Source: Nematostella vectensis (lineage: Eukaryota; Cnidaria; Anthozoa; Actiniaria; Edwardsiidae). From it: a stretch of DNA of 64,000 nucleotides. The stretch lies in contig NC_064036.1 of NCBI RefSeq assembly GCF_932526225.1, positions 930,001 through 994,000 of the forward strand, written 5' to 3'. Shown here piece after piece: positions 46,201-57,230 of the stretch. The number at the start of each line of letters is the position of its first letter. Position 1 is the stretch's first letter. The translations under genes were made by a program, and so were the position numbers. Under the pieces are notes generated by a model. It was not told where the DNA came from. It did not search any database and saw nothing but the letters and a program-made list of their open reading frames with translations.

Positions 46201-49200
46201 CTTAACGTGTGGGATGGGTAGCTCCCTAGGCACCTCCTTATTGTGTGGGATGGGTGGTGATTACCTGAATATGCCTTCCCATCCTGCCCCAGGTCGTTCT
46301 GGGATTGCCTTATGCTCCCGAGTCCATAATCAGCGATTTTACAAATCCAGTAGCTGTCAACAACGACGTTCTTAGATTTGAGTCGGCCGTGAGGGCCAAT
46401 GGCGCTCTTGTGGATTTCTTCCATACCCTAAATTACCCCAAAATGCAATACCAATTACAAAACACACTTATATGCAAAGACATACATTTGTTTCATGATC
46501 CGTAACTTAAAAAAAAAACATTTGTTACCCGTGCAATATCCATGGCGAAAGACATCTTGAATGTCCAATCCAGTTTCAGGTTATCATCCAAAAGAATATC
46601 CTGAAATAAATAAATAAATAGGAATGTATTTTTCTATCCCTTAGGGGCTCACAATCTACTTCTTTTGTTATCAAAATTTTCTGTGACCGCCTTCATTATG
46701 AGCATGTTACCTAAGGACAGTATATTCCAGGCTTACCTGCAAGCTTCCCTTGGCGCAGAATTCGTTGACGATACAGACGGTGAGTATGTTACCTAAAGGA
46801 CTTGCAGGCTTACCTGCAAGCTTCCCTTGGCGCAGAATTCGTTGACGATACAGACGGTGAGTATGTTATTTAAAGGACTTGCAGGCTTACCTGCAAGCTT
46901 CCCTTGGCGCAGAATTCGTTGACGATACAGACGGTGAGTGGCTCTACACACACACCTACGCATGGGTTGACATTAACATGTCTCAGCTCACACGCCTAAG
47001 GAAAGAACGACTCACAAATTACACCACATTAACATGTCTCAGCTCACACGCCTAAGGAAAGAACGACTCACAAATTACACCCTGTCACCCTATACAATCC
47101 TCTCTATAAGCTGTTTCTGACAGCATGATTTAGTCGTACGCGGATTGCCCGGGCGCAACACCTCTAAAACTCGAGTCAAAGAGTGTAAATCAACCTATTA
47201 CTGTGCTCGCTACGACGTTCGGTGTGTAATTCAGGGCCAAGACCTGTCGTAGGCAGGTCGCATACGTCTAAATCGTGCTAAATCAGCCTTTAGAATACAA
47301 CAAATAAAGGTGAAGAAGTCGGTCATGCGTACCACTCTTATGTCATTCTTGCACTGGCAAGTCACGTTAATCGCATCGTTCGATGATCTCTTGATGAATA
47401 CTTTCTTTCCCTTATTGCCATGGATAAATTTGGTTTAAAAATATTATATTATTCTGGAACGATATATTACATAGTACATCAAACACACAATATTTGTTTA
47501 TATAACAAGCAAATTCACGCACGCATACAACACACTAGTGTAGTTAACAATTGCATTTACGCACATATCACCTTATAAACTCCGATCCTGAATCTGCCCT
47601 GTGCAGTACTTTTGCGAGAGAACAATGAAGTATCATCAAGCTGGATACGTCAATAAAACATTTTTTTTAAATAACTTTAATTAAATATAGTCATTAAGAA
47701 AAGGAGGAATATCATAGTCAAGCAGATACAATAGCACATTCATGTTTCCTGAAAATAAAAAAAGAACACATTACAACAAGAAATAAGGTTAGATTTGACG
47801 CCCAGTTATTATGTCTTTACGGGATGCCCTTATAAGGCATCAATAAACGCGATGCCTCTATAAGAAGGTTTTGCATACGTGATCATCTACCTGGCTCACT
47901 CGACTCCGATTGATCTCTTCCGGTTCATGTTCTTGGCTTGGCGCTATGGCCTTATATGGTATTACCCATTGCATATAGGTGCACTCTTGGTCTTGTCGCC
48001 TCCTTGACCAATATCATTGGAAACAACAAACAATACTTTAATCATTGGCATTTTTAATTAGTTGAAGATAATATAATTATGATAATATAAGTAATGGTAA
48101 TAGTAATAATGATGATGATGGTGGTGGTGGTGGTGGTGGTGATGATGATGATGGTGATGATGATGATGGTATTTACCTCAGGAACACAGCAACTCCCACC
48201 AGCACAACGAGACAAATGCAAGCTCCGAGGACCGCGAAAATAATCAACTGGGTTTCTGCAGCACAAAAATAAACGATTTGATGACTCTAAAATCGATAAG
48301 GTAACTTAGAATGTGATGGGTTTTTTTTATTTCACTTCGACCAAACAGTTGTACTTATGTTGCTATCTATCGAGAATTTGTGTATGAAGAAAAATACATT
48401 TCACATTTTCACCAGGCACGACAGGCTTCTTTTGAGATAGCTTTATTTGTCTCTCTTCAGGTGCAATTGTACAAGGAGCGTCCGCCTATTTATGTTGGCT
48501 TAACAAGAATTTTTGCACACGGCGACATGCACTTGCGAGTTCATTACGTTTGTTTAATGAGCATTCACTTTAACGTCATAATATAACTCTCTGCAGAGGT
48601 TGCAGCTTTTGGCTCTATTGTCGTATGCGGGGGCACGTGCCAGGACGCTCCAGCTAATCGAGTAGGGTTTTTTTAGCGTCTTTAAGTGCCCAAATGTGTT
48701 TACTTAATGCCGTTGCGTGTTTCTTTCCTTCGTTATTAAAAGACGTGGTGTGGTTGTTGTACCTGGTTTTAAAACTATCAGCGGTGAGTCCCGCATACGT
48801 GGCAACGCTACCTTCGCTAGTTACTTTAGCTTGGTATACAACGCTTATTGTGAGGCACTGGCCGTTAAGCGGGCATTGATCTTTTTTTTGCAATTACAGG
48901 ATTTTTCGAGATCTGGGAGTGGCCCGTCTAAGACCGCTTTATTATGCGCGCTTGTTTTATTAGCAAGTTTAGGCATACATGAATAGTTGATTTTAAGATT
49001 GTTTCGGTTAAGTATTTTTCTTTATACACCAATTCTCGATAGTTAGCTTCCCATCCAGGCTAAGCACTGTTAGGCTAGTACGGAATACACAGAACCATAG
49101 ATTATGTTGCTATTTTCATACCATCCACTCGACCTCACCTCACCCCGCTCCCTTCGTCCCACACTTCGTATCAACACTCAACTGTACTCACCTAAAATAT

Positions 49201-52200
49201 CTCATTACTTCGATTTAATGGAACCCTTTTAACTCGAACCCTCAAGGGGAACAGAGAGAGTTTATCAGAGGAAATTCGGGTTATAGGGGTTTCACTATAT
49301 ATTTCGTACCATCGCTGCTTTTCCCATCCGGAGTTTTGTTGATACAGAACGAGCCATCGAATCCGCAAGGCGGTACACTCAGGGGGACTGTCCGACCTTG
49401 TCCGGGCCACTCAATGCCGTTAAGCCCATCCACAGTTTTCTGAGACAAGCTGTCATTCATGATTAGCTTATATGATCCATTCACGATATTTCCAACTGCA
49501 AACAGAGGCACTCTGGTGCCATTTATCATACGGACTTTCCCGGATTCACCTACAATTACAACAAGAAAAACAGTACGGGCAATACAATGCATACCTCATT
49601 GACGGAGGGTATATTCATTCTGAGTGATGATTGAGCAAATGGTCACATAAAAAATAAATTTCTAGAAAAATATTAATTTTGTATGGAGGCGTGTATATTT
49701 CATATCGCGTAAACCAATATGAGTATCTTTCCTTAGAGAGGCATGTTATCACGTAATAGTAGTTGCCTACCTTGGAACTGTCTATTGAACATGCGCTGTA
49801 CGGTGGCTGAGGTATTCGTGACGTCATATCCGTCTGCAATAGTGTCATTCAGGGCCAGTGCAGCGAGCCATATGGCGTCATACAAGAACGCTGCGTACCA
49901 CGACGGCTAAAATCGTGCATATGGCATATAAGGGATAGTAAGTAGTAAACCCTTGTACAATGGATTACCGGAAAGAACATCGGTCACCAAGAACAACGAA
50001 TGAGGCGATCAAAAACAGCGGACAGCCAAGATTTCTCGTTGGCAAAATGGTGGACTATCGAACACTGAAATTCAGTTTTAGAAGACCACTGGCTACGGTC
50101 CTTTTAAAAGCAATTTAACATTTGCCCGCGAAAAGAGCGGCAAATTTCAGATTTACCGTAAGTAATCATATTCCTACCTTAGCATTCAAATACTGTCTCA
50201 CTTCCGGTACGAGGGCACTTCCCATCGCTCTGTACCTAGCCTTGAAGTCCTCAGACAGGAGGGGTCTATCCACGCTCAGGTCCACGATACCGTTCAGGTC
50301 CTGAGAGAATTGGGACCCAGGTCCATCGTTCCCAGTCCACCGTCCGTTTGAGTAGAAGACGTCCGTGTTGAGATCAATAGTAACAAAGGCGTGGTCACCA
50401 TTTGTCATACCCAGGTTCTTGGCCGCGCGCATGATGTCCGTGACCTGATTGACGTAGCAGAGAAGAAGGAAGACTGGGGAAGAGACGGAGGAAGATATAA
50501 TCAAGAAAATTGAAAGGTACCGTAATTTATAGAATTATCGCCGCGGCACATGTCCAAGGCAAGCGGAGGCGCTTATTTCAAAATCCGTTTTATCTATGAA
50601 TAAAAAAGTAACAAAACAAGCATTTAAAAAGTCGGCAGGTAGTCAGTCGTACATAACAATATAAAGAACATATTTCTGCAAAAAATGTTTTTGCCAAGAA
50701 CCGTAACCTTAAGCGCAGCACGTTTAGACGAGGAGCTAATCCAGAGGAGACGCTTATAAGAGGGAGACGCTTATTACTCGAGCATTTTCGGTAATCCATT
50801 ATCGAATCAGGTCAACATAAAGGATACATTATCGAGTAAGCAAAGGGAGTTCCTTAGTTGTTGGAAAAGAACGCATCCGATCCAAGATTGTGGAAACAAA
50901 CACCTTTTTGCAAAAATACGTATTCATGGTTATATTTAGACATTTAAAGACGAAGCGCTGCCAGTTTCGCCGTCCATAAAGCCATGTTCGGGTACCAATA
51001 GGGCGTCTCTTCTTTCCCGCCCCCTACCCCCCCCCCCCCCCCTCCGGCGGCTTTGTTCCGCCTCGTTCTCGCGCCAGTGACCTTGACGCCCTGGGTTTCC
51101 GAGGCAATACATGCATATGCAGAACGGGAACCAAAAACTCACTTTATAACCTTCAGGCTTACGATATTTTCTGAACTCATAATTCAATATTTCTTACCTC
51201 TTGCATTTTCTCTTCCTCTTCGTAGAATCTCGTCAAACCTCGTTGTTTGCGGGTCGTGTTCTTCGTACACCGTAACATTCACTAGCGGACTGATAAGCGC
51301 GCGGATTTTCTGAGCCATCGCCTTCCATTCCACCTCCGTCGATGTCAAAATTCCACAAACTGTCCAATTAAAAGCGCTCATTAACCGCGCGACAAACGCC
51401 GGCGTGTACTGCTGATTTCGCCGCCCGTACGCTGTAACCGTCGCAAACGTCGAGAAAACCGTCTTATCAATAAACGCTGCAGACGAGGCCGCATACGTAA
51501 TGATCGGTTTATTCCAGATCTTCGCTAAGGTCGCCACAGGCTGAGCAGTCAATGAACATCCGGGTCCGATAATGAAGTCCAGTCCTTCAAACGCAACCAT
51601 TCCGCGAAGTCCTTTTTCTGCGACGCATGCGCTGTCGTGGATAGAGTACGTCAGGTTGAAAGCTGGCAACAGTGTGATGTCATTGTTTATGTCTTGTATG
51701 CTCAATGGGGCGGCTGCTGCTATCCGCGTTCCTATTGGCCAGCGGCCTGTCATTGGCAACAAAATACCCACTTTGATTTCTGCAAAAAGGGAAACACATG
51801 CCAAAAAACACAGCGCCAAGTGTGTGACAATTCTTGTTTAATAATAAACCAAAAACTGGTACTCGCCCAAATATTCGTCTAAATATTCGACTATTTTTGT
51901 GTGGACCATTTTAGTATTTTGGTACGAGGTCAAGACGATATCATTACGTTTATGCTGTTTTAGATACATATATCAGTAGTAATAATGAAATTATAATAAA
52001 AATAATAATAAAACTTTTGAATCGTTACTAAAATGAAACCATTATTTTGAAAGAAAAGGATCACTACCATTTGGTATAGATAGCATAGATAAGTATAGAA
52101 TTGAGCTTAAAAGGCGGCCTTTAAACCAGGTTCTTATATGCGGTTTATATATGTTTCCCTGGCACGTATCGTAGCACTATTCAGTGAGCGGCAAAAACAA

Positions 52201-52725
52201 AAAACATAAATCGGTTAATGAATAATGATAAATGCTTCAAGAACACTACCTTTTCCAGTAACCAACGGCAGGAACGTCACCACCACACATAATGCCTGGA
52301 ATATAAATTATCCCTCTTAGAAAATAAAAATCATTTTCAAGGGATTGCAATAACGCACCCGTAAATTGCAGTAAAAATTATGGCAGGGTGAATAATAATT
52401 TTTTTGAGGTTTGCAGAATATGCAAAATTTACAACTTTATCATTCTAGGATAAAAAACATTACAAAAATGTATGTTATTATTATTTATCTTAACTATAAA
52501 AACGTTCCCCGGGGGTTTTAGGAGCGCTTTCGCGACTGACAAACGCGGACTTCTGCAAATGAGACTCATGGTCTTCTAGACGTAAGGTATCGTACAATAG
52601 CCATCTGGTTAATCACCGATAGTTACTACTTCTTGTAGTGTTTGTAGAAACGTATATTTGTACTTGATGATTTCCTATATAATACATACCCTTATTAGCT
52701 GTACTTGGAAGAAACAAACTTTCAT
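34239..52725 (-). CDS. Receptor guanylate cyclase, natriuretic-receptor type
   Basis: Twenty-one exons, all GT-AG and in phase, 1005 aa: 52690-52725, 52250-52295, 51198-51779, 50178-50473, 49771-49906, 49310-49549, 48177-48255, 47891-48002, 47333-47410, 46891-46995, 46529-46600, 46265-46427, 44296-44442, 43948-44122, 41546-41686, 40776-40899, 37807-37875, 36651-36825, 35168-35266, 34375-34466, 34239-34289. Order: signal peptide (1-27), ANF-receptor ligand-binding domain ([11 protein letters not shown] onward), one TM (about 449-470), kinase-homology domain with K516 (VFIK), no HRD Asp, and DYG at 627-629, dimerisation coiled coil ([17 protein letters not shown]), then the cyclase domain. Metal-binding Asp are at 829 and 873. 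Unusual residues: GDAY is RDSC (872-875), the base-contact Cys is D941, and the catalytic Arg after N948 is H952. The family makes cGMP from GTP at the plasma membrane on ligand binding. Introns hold several minisatellites. Confidence 0.93.
35038..35204 (-). repeat. 37-bp repeat of exon 19 end, four copies
   Basis: Copies of the exon end and donor (AATCTGCTGGCATTC|GTATG) have their boundaries at 35057, 35094, 35131 and 35168, exactly 37 bp apart. The last is the real exon edge. Confidence 0.92.
35371..35549 (+). mobile_element. CAGGGCC-type MITE, copy 3
   Basis: About 179 bp with inverted ends TACAGGGCCGTAG / CTATGGCCCTGTA in intron 18 of the cyclase gene. It shares the GTGGCTGTTCCCCC and TTTCTGTATTGTGCCCC segments with copy 1. 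Confidence 0.8.
37552..37855 (-). repeat. 49-bp repeat of exon 17 end, six copies
   Basis: Boundaries fall at 37562, 37611, 37660, 37709, 37758 and 37807. Each unit encodes the exon end [13 protein letters not shown] followed by GTGCGT or GTACGT. Only the 37807 copy is attached to the rest of the exon. Confidence 0.93.
40300..40510 (+). repeat. CCTAAACAGGGT interspersed motif
   Basis: Five loosely spaced copies of TCCTAAACAGGGT or near variants inside intron 16 of the cyclase gene, resembling a decayed satellite. Confidence 0.55.
40915..41255 (+). repeat. 23-bp minisatellite, about 14 copies
   Basis: Unit AGGAACAGTAAGAGGTCAATAAT. It starts about 15 bases beyond the exon edge at 40899, that is, just upstream of the acceptor of cyclase exon 16, and on the sense strand is pyrimidine-rich. 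Confidence 0.93.
41718..43545 (+). repeat. About 51-bp G-tract minisatellite
   Basis: Roughly 28-30 units of GATAGAATAGGAGAAGTTAA then AAGGATTGGCTT, a G run of 6-14 bases, and TGATGAATTG. The first unit begins about 30 bases from the acceptor of cyclase exon 15 and is split from the main array by the dispersed repeat at 41770-41860. G runs lie on the strand opposite to the mRNA sense. Confidence 0.95.
41770..41860 (-). repeat. Dispersed repeat shared with 30425-30520
   Basis: The inverted copy contains CCCACGGATAGTGTCCTTCG and a near-palindrome TATGGGCATTGATGCCCATA. It is inserted between the first and later units of the G-tract minisatellite. Confidence 0.85.
44560..46255 (+). repeat. 37-bp minisatellite, about 45 copies
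   Basis: Unit CTTAACGTGTGGGATGGGTA then GCTCTCTAGGCACCCCC, with the C run varying. It fills intron 12 of the cyclase gene and begins about nine bases after the donor of exon 12 (46265). Confidence 0.95.
46732..46940 (-). repeat. 77-bp repeat of exon 10 end, three copies
   Basis: Identical or near-identical blocks start at 46732, 46809 and 46886. Each contains the exon end encoding [15 protein letters not shown] and the donor GTAAGC. The third belongs to the real exon. Confidence 0.93.
46971..47082 (-). repeat. 56-bp repeat of exon 10 start, two copies
   Basis: Blocks at 46971-47026 and 47027-47082 both contain the acceptor TTTCCTTAG and the exon start encoding ACELRHVN. Confidence 0.93.
48100..48170 (+). 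repeat. GAT/GGT trinucleotide microsatellite
   Basis: (GATGATGGTGGTGG)-type run directly beside the donor of the transmembrane exon of the cyclase gene. Confidence 0.9.
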
Positions 52726-55700
52726 GGTCTTAGGAAGACTTTGTGGTTCGTCTCATTTCTATATTCGCGGTAATCTTCGAATTAGAAAAGAAAATTCCGT
52801 TTAACAGTCAATAATTTGCATTGACGAGCTTTGTGCTTTCCTATTCCTAAATTCGTAATAAATTACCGTGATTAATTTTTCAAAAGAATAAGAGCCCTAT
52901 ATGAAATAAAAGACCCAATTTATTTTCAAAAGGAGTGGTTATCATAAACGATATGTTGTATTCCCTCTCTCTAATTTTGTTAAAGTTTGTTTCGGGTCAT
53001 TATATTATATTTTTCAACTTTTCTTGTCATCCCCTCACGGGTGATATCACCAGATTAAACCCATCCCGCTAGCAATCTAATCAAAGTCTTCATTCATGGT
53101 GTTTCTTTTCTTAATTCTTACCGTTTTCTTTTTTAAAAAAAGGGGAAAAAAGAACGGGGAAAAAACTCGCTTGATACTAAAAACAAAATACTCGATATTT
53201 GATTAAAACAGAAATTGTAATTCGCGCTTCGATGACAATTTGTGATGACATCACTAGCACCTATTGATATTTGCAAGTATGATATTATGTTTATTTACTA
53301 AGTAGTCTCTTTAAAGCCCTCAGAGTAACACCTGGAAATTGAGAACTGAAGACCTTTTTGCCAAAAAGTGACGGGGTCAGTGTGCGGAATACGGAGAAAG
53401 TTAAACAGACATCTAACATATTTTGCTACACTCTTTTAGAATTAAAAGGTTTTTTTTACCAACATACTCCATCCTCGCAAACTCAGGGTTATTTTTCTGT
53501 AGCGTTTGATTTGCGAGTGAAACATTAGGGAAAAATACTCCCGGGTCTCCTGAATGAACAAACCTTTCTTTGATAAAATAGCGACATGCATTGGCAATTT
53601 CCCTAGCAATGACATCTCGCAGCTAGATAAACCTCTATAAAATAATAGTTCTTTTTGGACAGTAAGATGTTTTTAAAGAAGCATGTTTAAAGAAGGCCAA
53701 TCGCGCCGCCATTTCATGTTCCCGCACAATGCCGTGTCACATAAAGCATCCATTCATCGGCTAATTCAAGCGACTAACCGGGATATTCAATATCGTCGAT
53801 TACGTGTAAATTCGTAAATCGTTATTTTGAAGTGGTTTTCTTGCGAATAAACCGAATGTACTTTTTGTTAAAAACATTAACAAAGGAGTGGTTGTCGACA
53901 TTTTCTAAAAGCATTTTAGCTTGAAATTACAAGAAGAAATTGAACTAATAGACACTTAAAAAATGCAATGCAAACTATCACAAATATTATGCTTGTTTTA
54001 GTCCAGCCAGTTAGGGGCGGACCATTAGAAAAATGAGGGGGTGGGGGGTGGGGAGGTTTTAGTCGTGTGTGTTTTGTCGTTTTTTTTTTGTTGCTTCCCC
54101 CCCCCCCCCCCCCCCCTCTAACTATTCTATTGTCCGTCCCTTCGCCTCTCCTATTAGTTGCTGTCTAAGAAAGAAAAATACGTACACGGAACATTCTGCT
54201 GTTGTTGTTCTTGTGTGATTCCTTCCTGTTTGATGATTAAGGTATCTATCCCTTCCATGCACGTTTTGTTATTGCTCATACCCCCGTACACTAGGACTCT
54301 AATTGCCCACGAAAATAAGCAGCTGAAAAGCGATTTGCTAATATGCCAATAAGACACAAATTCGTGTTTTTCTTCATGTTTTATGACCAAAGAAGCTAAT
54401 CGACTAAATGAACTAAAGTCTTACAAAGAAGAACATCTGCAAAAAATGCTCCTTGAAGAGTCTGGATCTTATCATCCATGGCTTCTATCAGTGAACTCGT
54501 GTGTTGTCATGATATACAAATGAAAGCAAAAGAAAGCAATATATCGCTCTCATTTCCGTCGACGACGTTTTGGATCGTTTTTGTAAAAATAAAAAGGTAA
54601 TGATACATAATGTTATTAAAACAGAATAATATGATAACTTGTAATTTTTCCATGTTTAAGCCAATTTTGAAAAGTCACGAATATACTTCTGCGGGTTTTA
54701 TTAAACTGTTATTTACTACACGTTAAATGAATTGAAACCGGAGTGACCAGAAACTCTCTGTTGCTGTCAATATTATATCACTGATGCAATAATTACCTTC
54801 CTACAGTTATTGCCATGGTAGACACAGTCAAATGATTGATGGGGCACTGGAATGACTGTGTTCATAGGAAATTTCACAAGGATTTTTTTGTATTTCATTC
54901 AAATGTGATTTCAACTTCATAATGAAAAATCAACACCAAAATTGACAATATCAGCTCTTACGTCTCCTGTTCTTGAAAACTCCTTCAGATAGCCAGGAAA
55001 ACGAAGACATTCGGAAAAGAATAAAGTTATCACAGAAAAAAAAGCGACTGCCTTGTTTGGTGACAATGATGTTTCAAATGTATTCGATCGTCTTTCATTT
55101 GAAACGAAAGTTATTAATTAAATCACATTTGCAAATTTTATTTTAAGCAACTTTTTCTCAAGATTTTTTTTTACATTTTACTTTTGCACAATTTCAAGAC
55201 TCATAGCAAAACACGGAAAAGCAAGCATTGAAAACCATATTCAAAGACTACAAAAGTTTACCTTGACTTACCTTTAACACATCTTACCATTCATCGCGAC
55301 TTGCTTCGCTCCTTGTAATTTGTTGATATAGCGGGAACCTCGAACTCGATACGCAACGGTGTAAAATCACATATTGTATATCTGATCACGAGACGTTTAG
55401 TAAGAAAAGTAAAATGCATAATATTCTTATAACGCCCCCAAAATAAAGAAAAGATCATCTATTCTGATTGGTCTGAAAACAAATTAGGCGACAACCAGAA
55501 ACGGATGGATATTACAGTGCTTTGATTGGTCGAGAGAAAATATTGTATTTACTTTCATTAACAAGAAAATTTCTAAAGATTCGAATCAAAGTTAAGCTTT
55601 ATTGGCATGTTAAAAAGTAAAAACAGATTGTTCAGTTTTGTGGAAGCCAGCTCGGCTAAAAATACTCGGGGTCAGGAAATATTCTAGAAGGGAGAACAAC

Positions 55701-57230
55701 GATATAATACAACCACGTTATATAATGATACAATAAAACATACACTGGGGCAAAATACGTGTTGATACGACAAGCGCTTCGGGAAACAAAGTGACGACCA
55801 AGGAACAATAAACATATAGCAATAGACTAGGGCTTACGTTCGGTCAGAAAAACCCCACGTTGTGAAGTAATTTGTTGAGCAAGTGAGGCGTTTAAAAATA
55901 CCCAATGGACTCCAAGAACTACAACGGTTAGATAATCCATGACAATGGAGCCCTTGGGCTGTCAGATCAGCTTTTCACTCTTATTAATCAAATAAAATGA
56001 AAGTGTAAGGAAGCTTCCCTGAGGCGCGGAATCATAAAGACGAATTTTTTGGTTGTAAATATTTTTGTGGAAAGTTTCAAAGATGCAGGTTGTTTGATGT
56101 GATAAAAAAATTTGCATATTTGGAATGGATATATTAGGGATAATATAGTATAATCATAAAGTATATGATAGCCGCATGGAGATATACAATGACATACAAT
56201 TTCTGTGCATATGTTGGACTTAAAAGTCCAGCGCGCTATCATAATTCTTTTTTCCCTTGTTTCTTTGTTGTTGCTTGTTTTTTTTTTTGTCCGCTCGTTC
56301 ATCTATCTATCGTGCCTGTCCGTCTGAAAATCTGTCCGCCATCGCTGTCTGTCCGTCTGCTCTTTCGCCTGTATGTATGTTGCATGCATGGTTGTAGACA
56401 AAAAGCTGTTTGTCTGTGTGTTTGTTAGATGGTTTGTTAGCCAAGGATGGCATTGTGTATAAAAAAAACGTAAAACTTACTGCATAATCGTCAGCATTAG
56501 CTGTCCTTTATTACTTTGTCATTTGGCCACTGCATGCACATCATCCAATGTGTCAAGCAAACGATAACAACGTTTTGTTAAAAAATAAAAAATAAAAACA
56601 CTTCACACTCAATCCATGACACCACATGTACAAACTGTCCGTGGTTGATATAGTCTTTTCTTATAGTCGTTCAGTAGTTCATAGATGCGTAGCAAAAAGA
56701 AGTCTCGTTTTCGTCCCATTTGTTATTCGCGGACTGAATAGGAAGCATCGTTTCGTTCGTCATGTGCGCTGCGCATGCCTTACCGTGAAAATCGCTGACT
56801 GCTAGTCTTACCGCAAGAGTTAATTTGTGGTCATCAGCGTACCAACACACACAAAAGAATGGTCGACTTTGGCGTCTTCTAGTATCCATAGTTCCATAGC
56901 TATAGAATCTCGGCCATGGCCTGGGGGATGGTTTCCATGGCACATGGCGTCCACCATCCTACGTCACTGTGATCACGCAGCTACAAGAGGACGATCGCAA
57001 TCACGTAACCTCCTTCGCCTACCACTGGTAAATTGCATCTCCTCATTATCAATAGAAGTAGCATGCCGCGATCTGCCTGGAGTACAACTGTTAATCGAAG
57101 TAGCATGTCACCGTAAACTTGTGTCAACTGGCGTGTTATCGACAATAGAATCCATATGCCACCTTGTGGCCACGACACGTCGCTCTCTAATGGCGTGTCA
57201 TCATCACTTTGAGCCACAGGCATCCCAGTA
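52726..57230. other. Intergenic, cyclase 5' side to sulfotransferase
   Basis: Contains the presumed promoter of the cyclase gene and the 3' flank of the sulfotransferase gene. Poly-T/poly-C tracts lie near 54080-54117 and CTGTCCGTCTG-type low-complexity sequence near 56310-56360. No coding exon could be supported. Confidence 0.5.

Noticed and set aside
44492-46255. Repeat proteins such as ELPIPHVKG on the minus strand and [12 protein letters not shown] on the plus strand
   Set aside because: Translation of the 37-bp intronic minisatellite; both strands and several frames are open.
46809-46885. Extra cyclase exons from the 77-bp copies
   Set aside because: Partial copies lack the 5' half of the exon; inclusion would insert a repeat into the conserved kinase-homology core.
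48054-48266. Frame with Ile/Thr runs
   Set aside because: GAT/GGT microsatellite plus part of the transmembrane exon read in the wrong frame.
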